Shown: positions 8,802 through 16,437, counted from the stretch's first letter. The stretch is DNA of 64,000 bases from Neisseria elongata subsp. elongata (GCF_900113545.1 NZ_FOPS01000005.1:1-64000), one strand, 5' to 3'. The notes: generated from the letters alone by a model not told the origin. Numbers and translations are program-made.

Positions 8802-8814
8802 AGGAATTTTAAAA

Positions 8815-9198
8815 ATGAACCAGCAACACAGAATCCCCGACTACCTGCCCTACTCCCTCGGCATCCTGTGGCTGTGGAGCGGGCTGCAACCGGTTTTGAC
8901 CGCGCCGCAGGAATCGCTTTCCCTCTTGGCCGAAGTCGGTTTTCAGACGGCCTTCCAATGGCCGCTGCTGCTGGCTTCATCGCTGCTCGACATCGTCTTC
9001 GGCCTGCTGTGTTTCAGCCGCGCGCGCCGCCTACCCGCACTTTGGGCGGTACAAGCGGCAACGGTGGCGGCATACAGCCTGATTATCGCGTTCGCCCTGC
9101 CGCAAATGTGGCTGCACCCGTTCGCACCGTTGGTAAAAAACCTGCCGATTTTGGCAATGCTGGCCTTCCTGCGGCATGAAGGCCGTCTGAAAAAGTAA
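8815..9198 (+). CDS. DoxX-like membrane protein
   Basis: 127 aa with about four membrane segments and the small-protein layout of the DoxX-like (DoxX_3) family. That family is often fused to or encoded with NAD-dependent epimerases of the kind found at 12012. It is the first gene of a plus-strand series with tight spacing. An AGGA ribosome binding site lies nine bases before the ATG. One DUS is read in frame (GFQTAF, ~residue 42) and a second supplies the C-terminus (EGRLKK then stop), showing the reading frame has absorbed uptake sequences. The role is not established; a membrane redox function is inferred from neighbours. Confidence 0.72.
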   Translation: MNQQHRIPDYLPYSLGILWLWSGLQPVLTAPQESLSLLAEVGFQTAFQWPLLLASSLLDIVFGLLCFSRARRLPALWAVQAATVAAYSLIIAFALPQMWLHPFAPLVKNLPILAMLAFLRHEGRLKK

Positions 9199-9225
9199 AA
9201 CCGCGTTTATTCGAGGAACGACATC

Positions 9226-9696
9226 ATGAACACCTATCTGATTGTAAAAACCCTGCACATCCTTTCAGCCACGCTGATGGTCGGCACCGGCTTCGGCACG
9301 GCGTTCTACCTCTTCTGGGCCAACCGCAGCGGCTCAGTGCCGGCGCAGGCGGTGGTGTCGAAATGGGTCATCAAGGCCGACTGGTGGTTCACCACACCCG
9401 CCGTGATTTTCCAACCGCTGTCAGGCTGGTGGATGATGTCGCAGGCTCACTTATCCTTCGACACAAAATGGATAGCCTGGACCATCGGCCTGTATATCTT
9501 GAGCGGCATCTGCTGGCTGCCCGTGGTCTGGCTGCAAATCCGTCTGGCGAAAATGGCGCAGGCCGCACACGAAGCGGGAGAAAACAGCCTGCCGCAAAAA
9601 TACTGGCGTTATGCGCGGATTTGGGAACTGCTGGGCTATCCCGCCTTCTGCGCCACAGTCGTCATTTACTTCCTGATGGTGCTCAAACCCGCCTGA
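9226..9696 (+). CDS. DUF2269-type integral membrane protein
   Basis: 156 aa with four predicted membrane helices. It begins with KTLHILSATLMVGTGFGTAF, the conserved His-containing first helix of the DUF2269 family, and has a WWFTTPAVIFQPLSGWWM second helix. It lies 27 bp after the DoxX-like gene, with a GAGGAA ribosome binding site, and is probably cotranscribed. The function of the family is unknown; the conserved helix-1 histidine hints at heme or quinone contact, which is speculation. Confidence 0.75.
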   Translation: MNTYLIVKTLHILSATLMVGTGFGTAFYLFWANRSGSVPAQAVVSKWVIKADWWFTTPAVIFQPLSGWWMMSQAHLSFDTKWIAWTIGLYILSGICWLPVVWLQIRLAKMAQAAHEAGENSLPQKYWRYARIWELLGYPAFCATVVIYFLMVLKPA

Positions 9697-9746
9697 GGCC
9701 GTCTGAAACCCGCCTGTAAACCCGAACCGCCCTATAGAGTAACGCA

Positions 9747-10160
9747 ATGGACAAGCACACAATTTTTTACGATGCCGAATGCCCGATCTGCATCCGCGAA
9801 ATCGCCCTGATTTTGGAAGACAACCGCGCGGAATATTTCAAAGCCGTCGCCATTCAGGGCAACGAAGAAACATTGAAACAATACGGCATTACCGCCGAAG
9901 ATGCGCTGACCTACCTGCACATATTGCGCAACGACGGCGTCATGCTGGGCAAAATGCCGGCCGTCCGGCTGATGTACCGCGGATTTAAAGGCTTTGCCCT
10001 CGTCAAACTGGCCAACCTGCCGCTGCTCGACCGCCTCGCCGACCTGATTTACCCTTGGTTCGCCCGCAACCGCTACCGCTTCCCGGCGTGGCTCCTGCCC
10101 CGTCCTCAATGCGAAAACGGCGTATGCCGCATCAAACCTTTAGAAAGGAACCTGAAATGA
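9747..10160 (+). CDS. DCC family (DUF393) thiol-disulfide-like protein
   Basis: 137 aa. The N-terminus carries FYDAECPICIREI, the D-x-x-CP-x-C motif that defines the DCC/DUF393 family, a thioredoxin-like group with two cysteines spaced CxxC. No signal peptide is evident, so the thiols probably face the cytoplasm. Its stop overlaps the start of the next gene (ATGA). It is placed in the membrane/lipid-redox cluster between DUF2269 and a secreted Cys-containing protein. Confidence 0.8.
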   Translation: MDKHTIFYDAECPICIREIALILEDNRAEYFKAVAIQGNEETLKQYGITAEDALTYLHILRNDGVMLGKMPAVRLMYRGFKGFALVKLANLPLLDRLADLIYPWFARNRYRFPAWLLPRPQCENGVCRIKPLERNLK

Positions 10161-10534
10161 AAAAACTGTTGCTCCCCCTGCTGCTGTTGCCTTGCGCCGC
10201 CTTTGCCGCCGACGACGGCGGACTGTCCCAATGCCCCCGCGTCTTCCGCGACAACATGGAAATCGCCGTCTTCACCATGCCTTGTCCGCCCGACAGCCAA
10301 GATGCCGCCCTGCCGCCGGAAAAAATGACCGCCCACCTGCGCCGGGTTCAAGAATGCGAAAACCGCATGGCCGGCGGTGATGCCGCACAAGCTGCCCGAA
10401 TCGAAAAAGAACTGCTTGAGTTCGTCGGTTCCCGTGCAAAAACCGTACGCGCCCTCGAAGGCAAACCGCAGGAAATGGCCGCCTACTGCCGGAAACAAAA
10501 CGAAACCGCCCGCCGCCTGCTGCTGACTTACTGA
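10157..10534 (+). CDS. Secreted cysteine-containing protein of unknown function
   Basis: 125 aa. It has a clear signal peptide (MKKLLLPLLLLPCAAFA, cleavage likely after AFA). The mature part has four cysteines (SQCPR, MPCPP, QECEN, AYCRK), enough for two disulfides, and is otherwise charged and helical. An AGAAAGGAA ribosome binding site lies inside the end of the DCC gene, and start and stop overlap by four bases, so translation is coupled. I do not recognise a family. A periplasmic partner of the redox proteins in the same operon is the simplest guess. Confidence 0.65.
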   Translation: MKKLLLPLLLLPCAAFAADDGGLSQCPRVFRDNMEIAVFTMPCPPDSQDAALPPEKMTAHLRRVQECENRMAGGDAAQAARIEKELLEFVGSRAKTVRALEGKPQEMAAYCRKQNETARRLLLTY

Positions 10535-10561
10535 CCCGCCGGAACAACGAAAGGAAACACC

Positions 10562-10960
10562 ATGGAAAACCTGATGATTGTTATCATGACGGCCGCCGTC
10601 TCCCTCCTCACCAGCCTGACCTGCTGGCTGATTGTCGGCCCGCAGCTCAAGCACGTCCTGGCCTCCCTCTGCAACGACGAACGCGAAAACGTCAAAGAAA
10701 TAAGCGGCCTGTTCTGGCAGCGGCTCTACGCCGGGCTGACCGTCTTCATCCCGCTCCTGTGCGTCCTGGCGTTCGCACCGGATTTCGAACTCAGCGCGGC
10801 CGCCAACCTGCTTATCGCCATGCGCTGCGCCATCTTGGGCGGCGTCATCCTGCTTTTGGTGCTGGCCTACCAAATCCGGCAGCAAATCCGCCTGTTGCAG
10901 AAAAAAGAACCCTCAATACCCGCCGGATACCGCATCGGCGAACTGGAACAGCAAAAATGA
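10562..10960 (+). CDS. Small membrane protein of unknown function
   Basis: 132 aa with about three membrane segments (residues 3-25, 57-77, 80-102) and a basic cytoplasmic tail rich in Gln and Lys. It has a GAAAGGAA ribosome binding site and lies 27 bp after the secreted protein gene. Its stop overlaps the desaturase start (ATGA), so the two are translationally coupled. I do not recognise the family; coupling suggests it works with the desaturase, perhaps as a membrane partner. Confidence 0.62.
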   Translation: MENLMIVIMTAAVSLLTSLTCWLIVGPQLKHVLASLCNDERENVKEISGLFWQRLYAGLTVFIPLLCVLAFAPDFELSAAANLLIAMRCAILGGVILLLVLAYQIRQQIRLLQKKEPSIPAGYRIGELEQQK

Positions 10961-11784
10961 AACCGACCGAAAAACCCCAAATCGAATGGCGCGACCTGCT
11001 GCACTTAAACCGCCGCCAGATTGCCTTCAACGTTTTGCTCTCCCTGCCGTTCTTGGCCGCATCCTGGCTGTTTGCGGCATACGGGCAATACCTTGCCGCA
11101 CTCGTCATGTCGTTTTTCTTCTTCACCTGCGCCCTGCGGCAGGCGCACGACTGCTACCACCACAGCATAGGACTGAACCGTCCGGGCGTACGCATCATGC
11201 TGCACCTGCTGAGCATCGCCATGCTGTGCAGCACCCACGCCATCCGCCACACCCACCTGCAACACCACCGCGACCCGCTGGGCGAAGGAGACGTGGAAGG
11301 CAACTGGGCACGCCTGCCCGCCTGGAAAGCCATCCTGTTCGGCGGCCTGTTTTCCGTGCGCATCCAATGGCAGGGCCTGATGCACGGCAGCCGCACCACC
11401 CGGAGCCGCAGCCGCCTCGACATGTTCCTGATTGCCGCCTTTATCGCCGCCGCCCTCATCACGCGGCACCCCGTACTGCTTTACCACACCGCCGCCATGA
11501 TAGCGGCCAACGCATTGGTCGGCTTCTTCGCCGTCTGGTCGGTGCACCACGACTGCGACACGCACGGCGTATACGCCCGCACCGAACGTCAGGCCTGGGC
11601 AAACTTCGCCACCGTTTACCTGCTCTACCACATGGAACACCACCTGTTTGCCGCCGTTCCCTCCAACCACCTGCCCGAACTCGCCCGCCGCCTCGATGCC
11701 GCCGCGCCGGAATGGAGCGCGCACCGCGTCCTGCCGCAGCCGAAAAAACAACCCTGCCCGCTCAAACGCCTGCTGCACACCTAA
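10957..11784 (+). CDS. Membrane fatty acid desaturase family protein
   Basis: 275 aa from the ATG at 10957. The three histidine clusters of the di-iron desaturase/hydroxylase superfamily are present: HDCYHH (64-69), HAIRHTHLQHH (94-104) and YHMEHHLFAAVPSNH (~230), plus an extra VHHDCDTHG. Hydrophobic segments fall between them. It should use O2 and reducing equivalents to desaturate or hydroxylate a lipid chain in the membrane. The redox-like proteins upstream could supply electrons, but no ferredoxin or cytochrome is visible. It is the last gene before an inverted DUS terminator. Confidence 0.85.
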   Translation: MKPTEKPQIEWRDLLHLNRRQIAFNVLLSLPFLAASWLFAAYGQYLAALVMSFFFFTCALRQAHDCYHHSIGLNRPGVRIMLHLLSIAMLCSTHAIRHTHLQHHRDPLGEGDVEGNWARLPAWKAILFGGLFSVRIQWQGLMHGSRTTRSRSRLDMFLIAAFIAAALITRHPVLLYHTAAMIAANALVGFFAVWSVHHDCDTHGVYARTERQAWANFATVYLLYHMEHHLFAAVPSNHLPELARRLDAAAPEWSAHRVLPQPKKQPCPLKRLLHT

Positions 11785-11788
11785 AACC

Positions 11789-11831
11789 TTTTCAGACGGC
11801 CTCCCCGTCCGGTACGGAGGCCGTCTGAAAA
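11789..11831 (+). terminator. Inverted DUS terminator after the desaturase gene
   Basis: 15 bp arms with a 13 base loop, starting five bases after the desaturase stop. It separates the six-gene run from the epimerase gene. Confidence 0.65.
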
Positions 11832-11850
11832 CAGGAAAACAAAGCCGGAA

Positions 11851-11905
11851 GGCGGTTTCACAACCGAAACGGACAACGCGGACAACCATCCGTTTCCAAA
11901 CCGCC
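11851..11905 (+). other. Nested inverted repeat upstream of the epimerase gene
   Basis: Outer arms GGCGGTTT (11851-11858) and AAACCGCC (11898-11905) enclose inner perfect arms GAAACGGA (11866-11873) and TCCGTTTC (11889-11896). This would fold into a two-tier hairpin in RNA or a cruciform in DNA. It is not DUS based and lies about 105 bp before the ATG at 12012. Function unknown. Confidence 0.5.
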
Positions 11906-12011
11906 GGCCAACGGAATATCGAATGCCCAAACACACGCCGGCCGCACATTCAAGCTTTCAGACGGCCTCAAGCATCCCCCGCCCAACGACAAAGAAAACA
12001 AGGAAAACACC

Positions 12012-12851
12012 ATGAACATCCTGCTGCTCGGCGGCAGCGGCTTTATCGGCAGCCGCCTCGCCCGCCGCCTGCGCGAAGCCGGACACCAAGTCCGCACCCC
12101 GTCGCGCCGCGAACTCGACCTGCTGAACCCCGAAGCATCCGCCGCCATGCCGCTGCTGGAAGGCTGCGATGCCGTCGCCAACTGCGTCGGCATCATGAGC
12201 CGCCGCCGCGACCTGCTCGAAACCGTCCACCACCATACCCCCGCCAAACTGGCGGCGTGGGCGCGAGAAGCGGGCGTTTCCCGCTGGCTGCAACTCTCCG
12301 CCCTCGGCGCAGACCCCGCACATCCTGTCGCCTTCGTCGGCAGCAAAGGGCGCGGAGACGAAGCCGTCTGCGAAAACGGCCCGCACACCGTCTTGGCACG
12401 CCCTTCCGTGGTATACGGGCGCGGCGGCGGCAGCTGCGAAGCCTTCCTCAAACTGGCGCGCCTGCCCGTCCTGCCCCTGCCGGACGGCGGCCGTTTCGAC
12501 CTCCAACCCGTGCATGCCGAAGACGTAGCCGACGGCCTCGCCCGCCTCCTGAACGCCCCGTCGGCGCACGGCAGCGTCATCCACATGACAGGCCGTCTGA
12601 AACTGACACTGGCCGACTACCTCAACCTATTGCGCCAAACCGTGCACCGCAAACCGCCGTTTCAAACCGCCTCCATCCCGCTCCCCCTCCTGCGCCCGAT
12701 GTTGCCGCCGGCCAATCTGTTGAGCGACGGCTTCCTCAGCCCCGACAGCATCACCCTGCTGCAACAAGGCTCCTGCGCCGACACCGCCGCCTTCGCCGCC
12801 CTGCTGGAACGCGAACCGCTGGGTGCGGACGAGTTTTACCGCCTCGATTAA
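12012..12851 (+). CDS. NAD(P)-dependent epimerase/dehydratase family protein
   Basis: 279 aa. The N-terminal nucleotide-binding motif GGSGFIGSRL (residues 8-17) is typical of extended/atypical SDR proteins. The body resembles NmrA/complex-I-assembly-like NAD-binding proteins (VYGRGGGSCEAFLKLA near residue 135, HAEDVADGLARLL near 170). No clear YxxxK is seen, so catalysis is uncertain. Homologous SDR domains are often fused to a DoxX-like domain, which supports a functional link to the gene at 8815 even though a terminator lies between. Start: ATG at 12012 behind AAGGAAAA. An intrinsic terminator follows at 12897. Confidence 0.75.
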   Translation: MNILLLGGSGFIGSRLARRLREAGHQVRTPSRRELDLLNPEASAAMPLLEGCDAVANCVGIMSRRRDLLETVHHHTPAKLAAWAREAGVSRWLQLSALGADPAHPVAFVGSKGRGDEAVCENGPHTVLARPSVVYGRGGGSCEAFLKLARLPVLPLPDGGRFDLQPVHAEDVADGLARLLNAPSAHGSVIHMTGRLKLTLADYLNLLRQTVHRKPPFQTASIPLPLLRPMLPPANLLSDGFLSPDSITLLQQGSCADTAAFAALLEREPLGADEFYRLD

Positions 12852-12896
12852 CCCGCACCGACTATCCTTGGCCAAAAGAGGCCGTCTGAAAAAATC

Positions 12897-12928
12897 AAAC
12901 GCCCGCCGTGATATACGGCGGGCGTTTT
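12897..12928 (+). terminator. Intrinsic terminator after the epimerase gene
   Basis: 13 bp perfect stem (AAACGCCCGCCGT and complement) with a five base loop, followed by TT. It is GC rich and not DUS based, 45 bp after the epimerase stop. Confidence 0.8.
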
Positions 12929-13062
12929 AACTGCAAAACGGCCGGATTCTGAACCAATCCGCTCAAGCGGCTGGATACGGCGGGGCGACACCACACATCG
13001 GTTTAAAACAAAATTCGCCGTATCCACATCTTTTCAGACGGCCTGCGCCGGTTTGCTTCGTC

Positions 13063-13082
13063 ATTCCCGCACAGGCGGAAAT
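13063..13082. repeat. dRS3 repeat, degenerate
   Basis: ATTCCC-N8-GGAAAT, one mismatch to the dRS3 consensus ATTCCC-N8-GGGAAT found in neisserial repeat arrays. Confidence 0.75.
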
Positions 13083-13123
13083 CCAAACACGAATGCGCCG
13101 CTCACACCACCCATAGCAGAATT

Positions 13124-13286
13124 CGTCATTCCCGCGCAGGCGGGAATCCAGGCATCGGATTTTCAGAAACGTTTAGAATCTGTTGCACAGTCAAACTCCC
13201 CCCTGCGCGGCGGGCTTGCGTCAGCTGATGGCGATCCGGAGCGTCCTTATTTGATGGATTATATTTTCAGACGGCCTCCGCAATCA
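13124..13286. repeat. ~165 bp direct repeat, copy A
   Basis: It begins with a dRS3 element and ends with the DUS-containing last codons of waaA (…CCTCCGCAATCA). It is about 85-90% identical by eye to 13365-13534. The region 12929-13514 contains no credible gene. The copy looks like a duplicated fragment of the waaA 3' flank, with dRS3 at its outer edge. Confidence 0.75.
13128..13147. repeat. dRS3 repeat
   Basis: Perfect ATTCCC-N8-GGGAAT with the common GCGCAGGC interior. It forms the start of direct-repeat copy A. Confidence 0.85.
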
Positions 13287-13364
13287 TCGGGGCACTACAA
13301 CCAACACACGAGCAATCAATACGGCATTGACCACTTGCCGCCATCTGCCTGCACCGGTTTGCTT

Positions 13365-13534
13365 CGTCATTCCCGCGCAGGCGGGAATCCAGGCATCGGA
13401 TTTTCAGAAACATTTAAAATCTGTTACACAGCCAAACTTCCAAACTCCTCCTGCGCGGCGGCCTTGCGTCAGCTGATGGCGATATGGAGCGTCCTTATCC
13501 GATGGATTATATTTTCAGACGGCCTCCGCAATCA
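13365..13534. repeat. ~165 bp direct repeat, copy B
   Basis: Second copy, running into the 3' end of waaA (stop at 13515). It differs from copy A by scattered substitutions and a few inserted bases around 13440. Since its right end is real coding sequence, copy B is probably the original and copy A the duplicate. Confidence 0.75.
13369..13388. repeat. dRS3 repeat
   Basis: Perfect ATTCCC-N8-GGGAAT at the start of direct-repeat copy B. Confidence 0.85.
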
Positions 13535-14774
13535 GTGAAGCGATGGTTTCGCTTGCGCCACGATGGCGGCGGATAAAACCTTCCGCGCAGTCCGATACCT
13601 GCCGGCGCAGCCGGTCGTCCGAAAGCCATTGTTCGGTTATCTTGCGCCATTCGTCGGCATCGCGCACCTGAACGGCCGCACCCGCCTCGGTTGCGCTGCG
13701 GCAGGCTTGTTCGAAATTGTAGGTGGAAAAACCGAACACGGTCGGCAGGCCGCAGGCAATCGGTTCGATGATGTTCTGACAGCCGCTGTCCACCAGGCTG
13801 CCGCCAACAAAGGCGGCATCGGCGGCGGCGTAATAGGCATAAAGCTCTCCCATGCTGTCGCCTATCCAAACCTGCGTATCGGCGGCCACTGCTTGGCCGT
13901 CGCTGCGTTTCTGCGTGCGGAAACCCAGCGTTAAGGCCGTCTGAAAAACGGCTTCGAAGCGTTCGGGATGACGCGGCACAATCACCAGCAAGGCATCGCC
14001 TCGGTAGGACTGCCAAGCCCGCAGCAGCAGTTCTGCTTCGTCTTGGTCGCGGTAAAAGCGGGTGCTGCCGCATACCGCCGTCGGCCTGCCGCCTATTTTG
14101 CGTTTGAACTCGGCGGCTTTCTCCAGCTGTTCGGGCGGCGGGGAAATATCGTATTTGGTGTTGCCGCACACTTTCGGGTCGGCCGCGCCCAAGCTTTTCA
14201 GACGGCCTGCATCGGTTTCGGTTTGGACATAGCAGCCTTTCAGGGCGGCCAAGGCCGGGCGGATAAGGGAAGCGGCCTTGAGGTAGCCGCGCTGCGATTT
14301 TTCCGACAGGCGGGCGTTGGCGAGAAATAAGGGGAGGTTCCGTTCGCGGCAGGCGGCCATGAGGTGCGGCCAGATTTCGGTTTCCATCAGGATGCCGAAG
14401 CGCGGGCGGTGTTCGTCGAGAAACTGCGCCACATAATCGGGACGGTCGTAGGGAAGGTAGCGGCATTGCGCGTCGGGAAACAGTTTTTCCGCCGTTTCGC
14501 GCCCCGTCGGCGTCATTTGGGTAATCAGCAGCGGCGCGTCGGGAAAGCGGCGGCGCAGGCTGCGGACGAGCGGTTCGGCGGCGCGCGTTTCGCCCACGGA
14601 TACGGCGTGCAGCCAGATGGCGTTTTGCAGCGGCGCGGGATGCGGACGGCCGAAGCGTTCGTCCCAATAGTCGAGGTAGGCGGGGTTTTTGACGGCGCGG
14701 CGGCGGAGGTAGCGGCGGATAAGCGGCGGGGCGATTTGCCAAAGGGCGCGGTACAGCAGGGAAAGCGGTGTCAT
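13515..14774 (-). CDS. waaA: Kdo transferase
   Basis: 419 aa, the usual length for 3-deoxy-D-manno-octulosonic acid transferase, which adds Kdo to lipid A precursor at the inner membrane. Recognisable family blocks are IWLHAVSVGE (~residue 53), LLITQMTPTGRE (~82), METEIWPHL (~130), PRHPERFE (~261), GGSLVDSGCQNIIEP (~322) and the N-terminal hydrophobic anchor. The last codons and the stop (IAEAV, TGA) are formed by a DUS. The 3' end lies in a duplicated repeat. With gmhA nearby this is part of LOS inner-core biosynthesis. Confidence 0.95.
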   Translation of the reverse strand: MTPLSLLYRALWQIAPPLIRRYLRRRAVKNPAYLDYWDERFGRPHPAPLQNAIWLHAVSVGETRAAEPLVRSLRRRFPDAPLLITQMTPTGRETAEKLFPDAQCRYLPYDRPDYVAQFLDEHRPRFGILMETEIWPHLMAACRERNLPLFLANARLSEKSQRGYLKAASLIRPALAALKGCYVQTETDAGRLKSLGAADPKVCGNTKYDISPPPEQLEKAAEFKRKIGGRPTAVCGSTRFYRDQDEAELLLRAWQSYRGDALLVIVPRHPERFEAVFQTALTLGFRTQKRSDGQAVAADTQVWIGDSMGELYAYYAAADAAFVGGSLVDSGCQNIIEPIACGLPTVFGFSTYNFEQACRSATEAGAAVQVRDADEWRKITEQWLSDDRLRRQVSDCAEGFIRRHRGASETIASLIAEAV

Positions 14775-14854
14775 GTTCGAAGGCCGTCTGAAAAAGCGTT
14801 ATTGTAGCTTTCAGACGGCCTCTGCGGATACGGCTTTATTCGGGAGTATGTTTT

Positions 14855-15016
14855 TCAGACGGCCTCTTCAGCGTCGAAATATTCGATTTCCAGCGTTTTG
14901 ATGTCGTAGGAATCAAGACGGCCATTTTCCAAACAATAATGGCGGACGAGGTTGCCGCGCTCCTGCCGTATGGCAGAGGCCGTCTGAAACCTCAAACAGC
15001 ATAACGCTATACGCAT
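14855..15016 (-). CDS. Small ORF, possible gene remnant
   Basis: 53 codons from ATG at 15016 to a TGA inside a DUS. The central and C-terminal part (RQERGNLVRHYCLENGRLDSYDIKTLEIEYFDAEE) has the composition of a real protein. The N-terminal ten residues are read through another DUS, and the ORF starts eight bases after the algR terminator, with only a weak GGCAGGG as ribosome binding site. It may be a small gene or the tail of a decayed one. No family recognised. Confidence 0.35.
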   Translation of the reverse strand: MRIALCCLRFQTASAIRQERGNLVRHYCLENGRLDSYDIKTLEIEYFDAEEAV

Positions 15017-15021
15017 AAAAT

Positions 15022-15047
15022 AACCCTGCCGCTTAAACGGCAGGGTT
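15022..15047 (-). terminator. Intrinsic terminator after algR
   Basis: Perfect 10 bp stem AACCCTGCCG with a six base loop, followed on the minus strand by TATTTTAT. It lies 14 bp after the algR stop. Confidence 0.8.
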
Positions 15048-15060
15048 TCGGTATCGGATA

Positions 15061-15792
15061 TTACGCCCCTTCGCGCAAGATGCGGCGGATGGCGGAAAGC
15101 TGGCGGCGGCTGACGGGCAGGACTTCCTCCACATCCAACACTTTCGCGCCCCAGCTGGCGTTGCTGTCGTCATCGTCGCCGTCGAGGCGGATCAGGCTGT
15201 CCAGCGTATGGCGCATCACCAGCGCGTTGCGGTGGACGCGGATGACTTTCTCACCCAGCAATTCTTCCCAGTACACCAGCGTTTTCGGCAGTTCGTATTT
15301 CGCACCATCGCCAGTAATCAAAAACACGGTTTTCTGGTCGGCCTGTAGGTAGCGCGCCTGCTGCCAAGGGATTTCCAACATGCGCTCGCGGGTAAACACT
15401 TGGAAGTTTTTGAATTCGTCGGCACTTTCTTCAATATTGTCCTGAACGCGGGCGAGTGCGGACTGCAGGCGGGCGATTTTAATCGGCTTGAGCAGGTAAT
15501 CCTCCGCCGCCAGCTCGAACGCGCGCAAAGCGTGCTCTTCGTAAGCCGTGGTAAAAATCACATGCGGCTGTTTCTTGGCAATCCGTTTGATCCGTTCGAC
15601 AAACTCCAAGCCGTTGATTTCCGGCATATTGATGTCGGTAAAGACAATATCGACTTCGTGCACGCTCAGCCATTCCAAAGCCGCTTTGGCATGATGGAAC
15701 ACTTTCAGCAACACGACATTGCATTCTTCAAGCAAAACACGCAGCCGCTCGGCCGCCAAAACTTCATCTTCAACAATGATTGCACTCGGCAT
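15061..15792 (-). CDS. algR: LytTR-family response regulator
   Basis: 243 aa. An N-terminal receiver domain has the acidic pocket Glu8/Asp9, phospho-acceptor Asp53 (VDIVFTDINMPE) and Lys near 103 (DYLLKPIK). The C-terminal LytTR DNA-binding domain spans residues ~140-240 (GDGAKYELPKTLVYWEELLG, VIRVHRNALV). The closest known type is AlgR of Pseudomonas. No histidine kinase gene is adjacent. Transcription ends at the hairpin at 15022-15047. Confidence 0.85.
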   Translation of the reverse strand: MPSAIIVEDEVLAAERLRVLLEECNVVLLKVFHHAKAALEWLSVHEVDIVFTDINMPEINGLEFVERIKRIAKKQPHVIFTTAYEEHALRAFELAAEDYLLKPIKIARLQSALARVQDNIEESADEFKNFQVFTRERMLEIPWQQARYLQADQKTVFLITGDGAKYELPKTLVYWEELLGEKVIRVHRNALVMRHTLDSLIRLDGDDDDSNASWGAKVLDVEEVLPVSRRQLSAIRRILREGA

Positions 15793-15906
15793 AATTCACC
15801 ATTAGTTTTTTTGTTTTCGCAGTCGTGCAATGCTAGCGGGTTATCCCCCGCTTAGCAATAGCCCCCGCGCCCTTTTTGCTTTGCTGACAGGCAAAAATGC
15901 CGCAAA

Positions 15907-15948
15907 AAGGCCGTCTGAAAGCCGGGCTTTGCCTTTTCAGACGGCCTT
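15907..15948. terminator. Inverted DUS pair upstream of the cupin gene
   Basis: Complementary DUS arms at 15907-15920 and 15934-15948, between the divergent algR and cupin genes, ahead of the cupin promoter. It may insulate the two units. Confidence 0.5.
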
Positions 15949-15970
15949 GACGACTGCTCTGGATAGAATT

Positions 15971-15999
15971 TTGAGAACGAAAATCAAATATGTTAATAT
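15971..15999 (+). promoter_or_regulatory. Promoter of the cupin gene
   Basis: TTGAGA, 17 bp spacer, TAATAT with an extended -10 TG motif (15991-15992). The start site would be near 16006, 28 bp before the ATG. Confidence 0.65.
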
Positions 16000-16033
16000 T
16001 TTAAACCCATCATCCATAGTGAAAGCAAAGACA

Positions 16034-16420
16034 ATGAAAACACCCAAATATCTGACCGCCCTGCTGCTTGCCGCCGCTGCGGCATCGGCATCCGCCGCCG
16101 AAATCGCTTCCGGCGAAGGCAAGGTTTTCGATGCGCCCGATTATGTCGTGGTCCGCAAAAAACTGGCCGCCGGCAGTGAAATGAAACGGCACAATCATCC
16201 GGGGCACGATGTTTTATTGACCATGAGCAAGGGGCGCGTGGTTTTCGAATTGAACGACGGTGAGAAACACGAATTGAAACCGGGAGACGTGATGCGGTTT
16301 GACGGCGCGGACTTTATTGCCGGCAAAGCGGCCGAGACGAGCGAGTTCGTCGTTACGCTGATAAAAGGGAAAACCGGAGGCGGGACGGAAAGCGGGCACG
16401 ATCATCACCATCATCATTGA
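16034..16420 (+). CDS. Periplasmic cupin protein with His-rich tail
   Basis: 128 aa from the ATG at 16034. A signal peptide (MKTPKYLTALLLAAAAASASA) precedes a single cupin barrel. The first cupin motif is seen as KRHNHPGHDVLLTMSKGRVVFE and the second around HELKPGDVMRFDG. The protein ends in a run of His and Asp (SGHDHHHHH), a likely metal-binding tail. The histidines of motif 1 suggest a metal site, but the ligand and reaction are unknown. It is monocistronic, with its own promoter and a terminator at 16438. Confidence 0.72.
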   Translation: MKTPKYLTALLLAAAAASASAAEIASGEGKVFDAPDYVVVRKKLAAGSEMKRHNHPGHDVLLTMSKGRVVFELNDGEKHELKPGDVMRFDGADFIAGKAAETSEFVVTLIKGKTGGGTESGHDHHHHH

Positions 16421-16437
16421 ATTTCCCCGTCAAACGA

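Noticed and set aside
13063-13388. Possible CRISPR array because of repeated short palindromes
   Set aside because: Only three dRS3 units at irregular spacing, with no uniform spacers and no cas genes.
13053-13538. 161-codon open frame spanning the dRS3/duplicated region
   Set aside because: It translates dRS3 and DUS repeats (RHSRTGGNP, FSDG) and has no start signal or protein-like composition.
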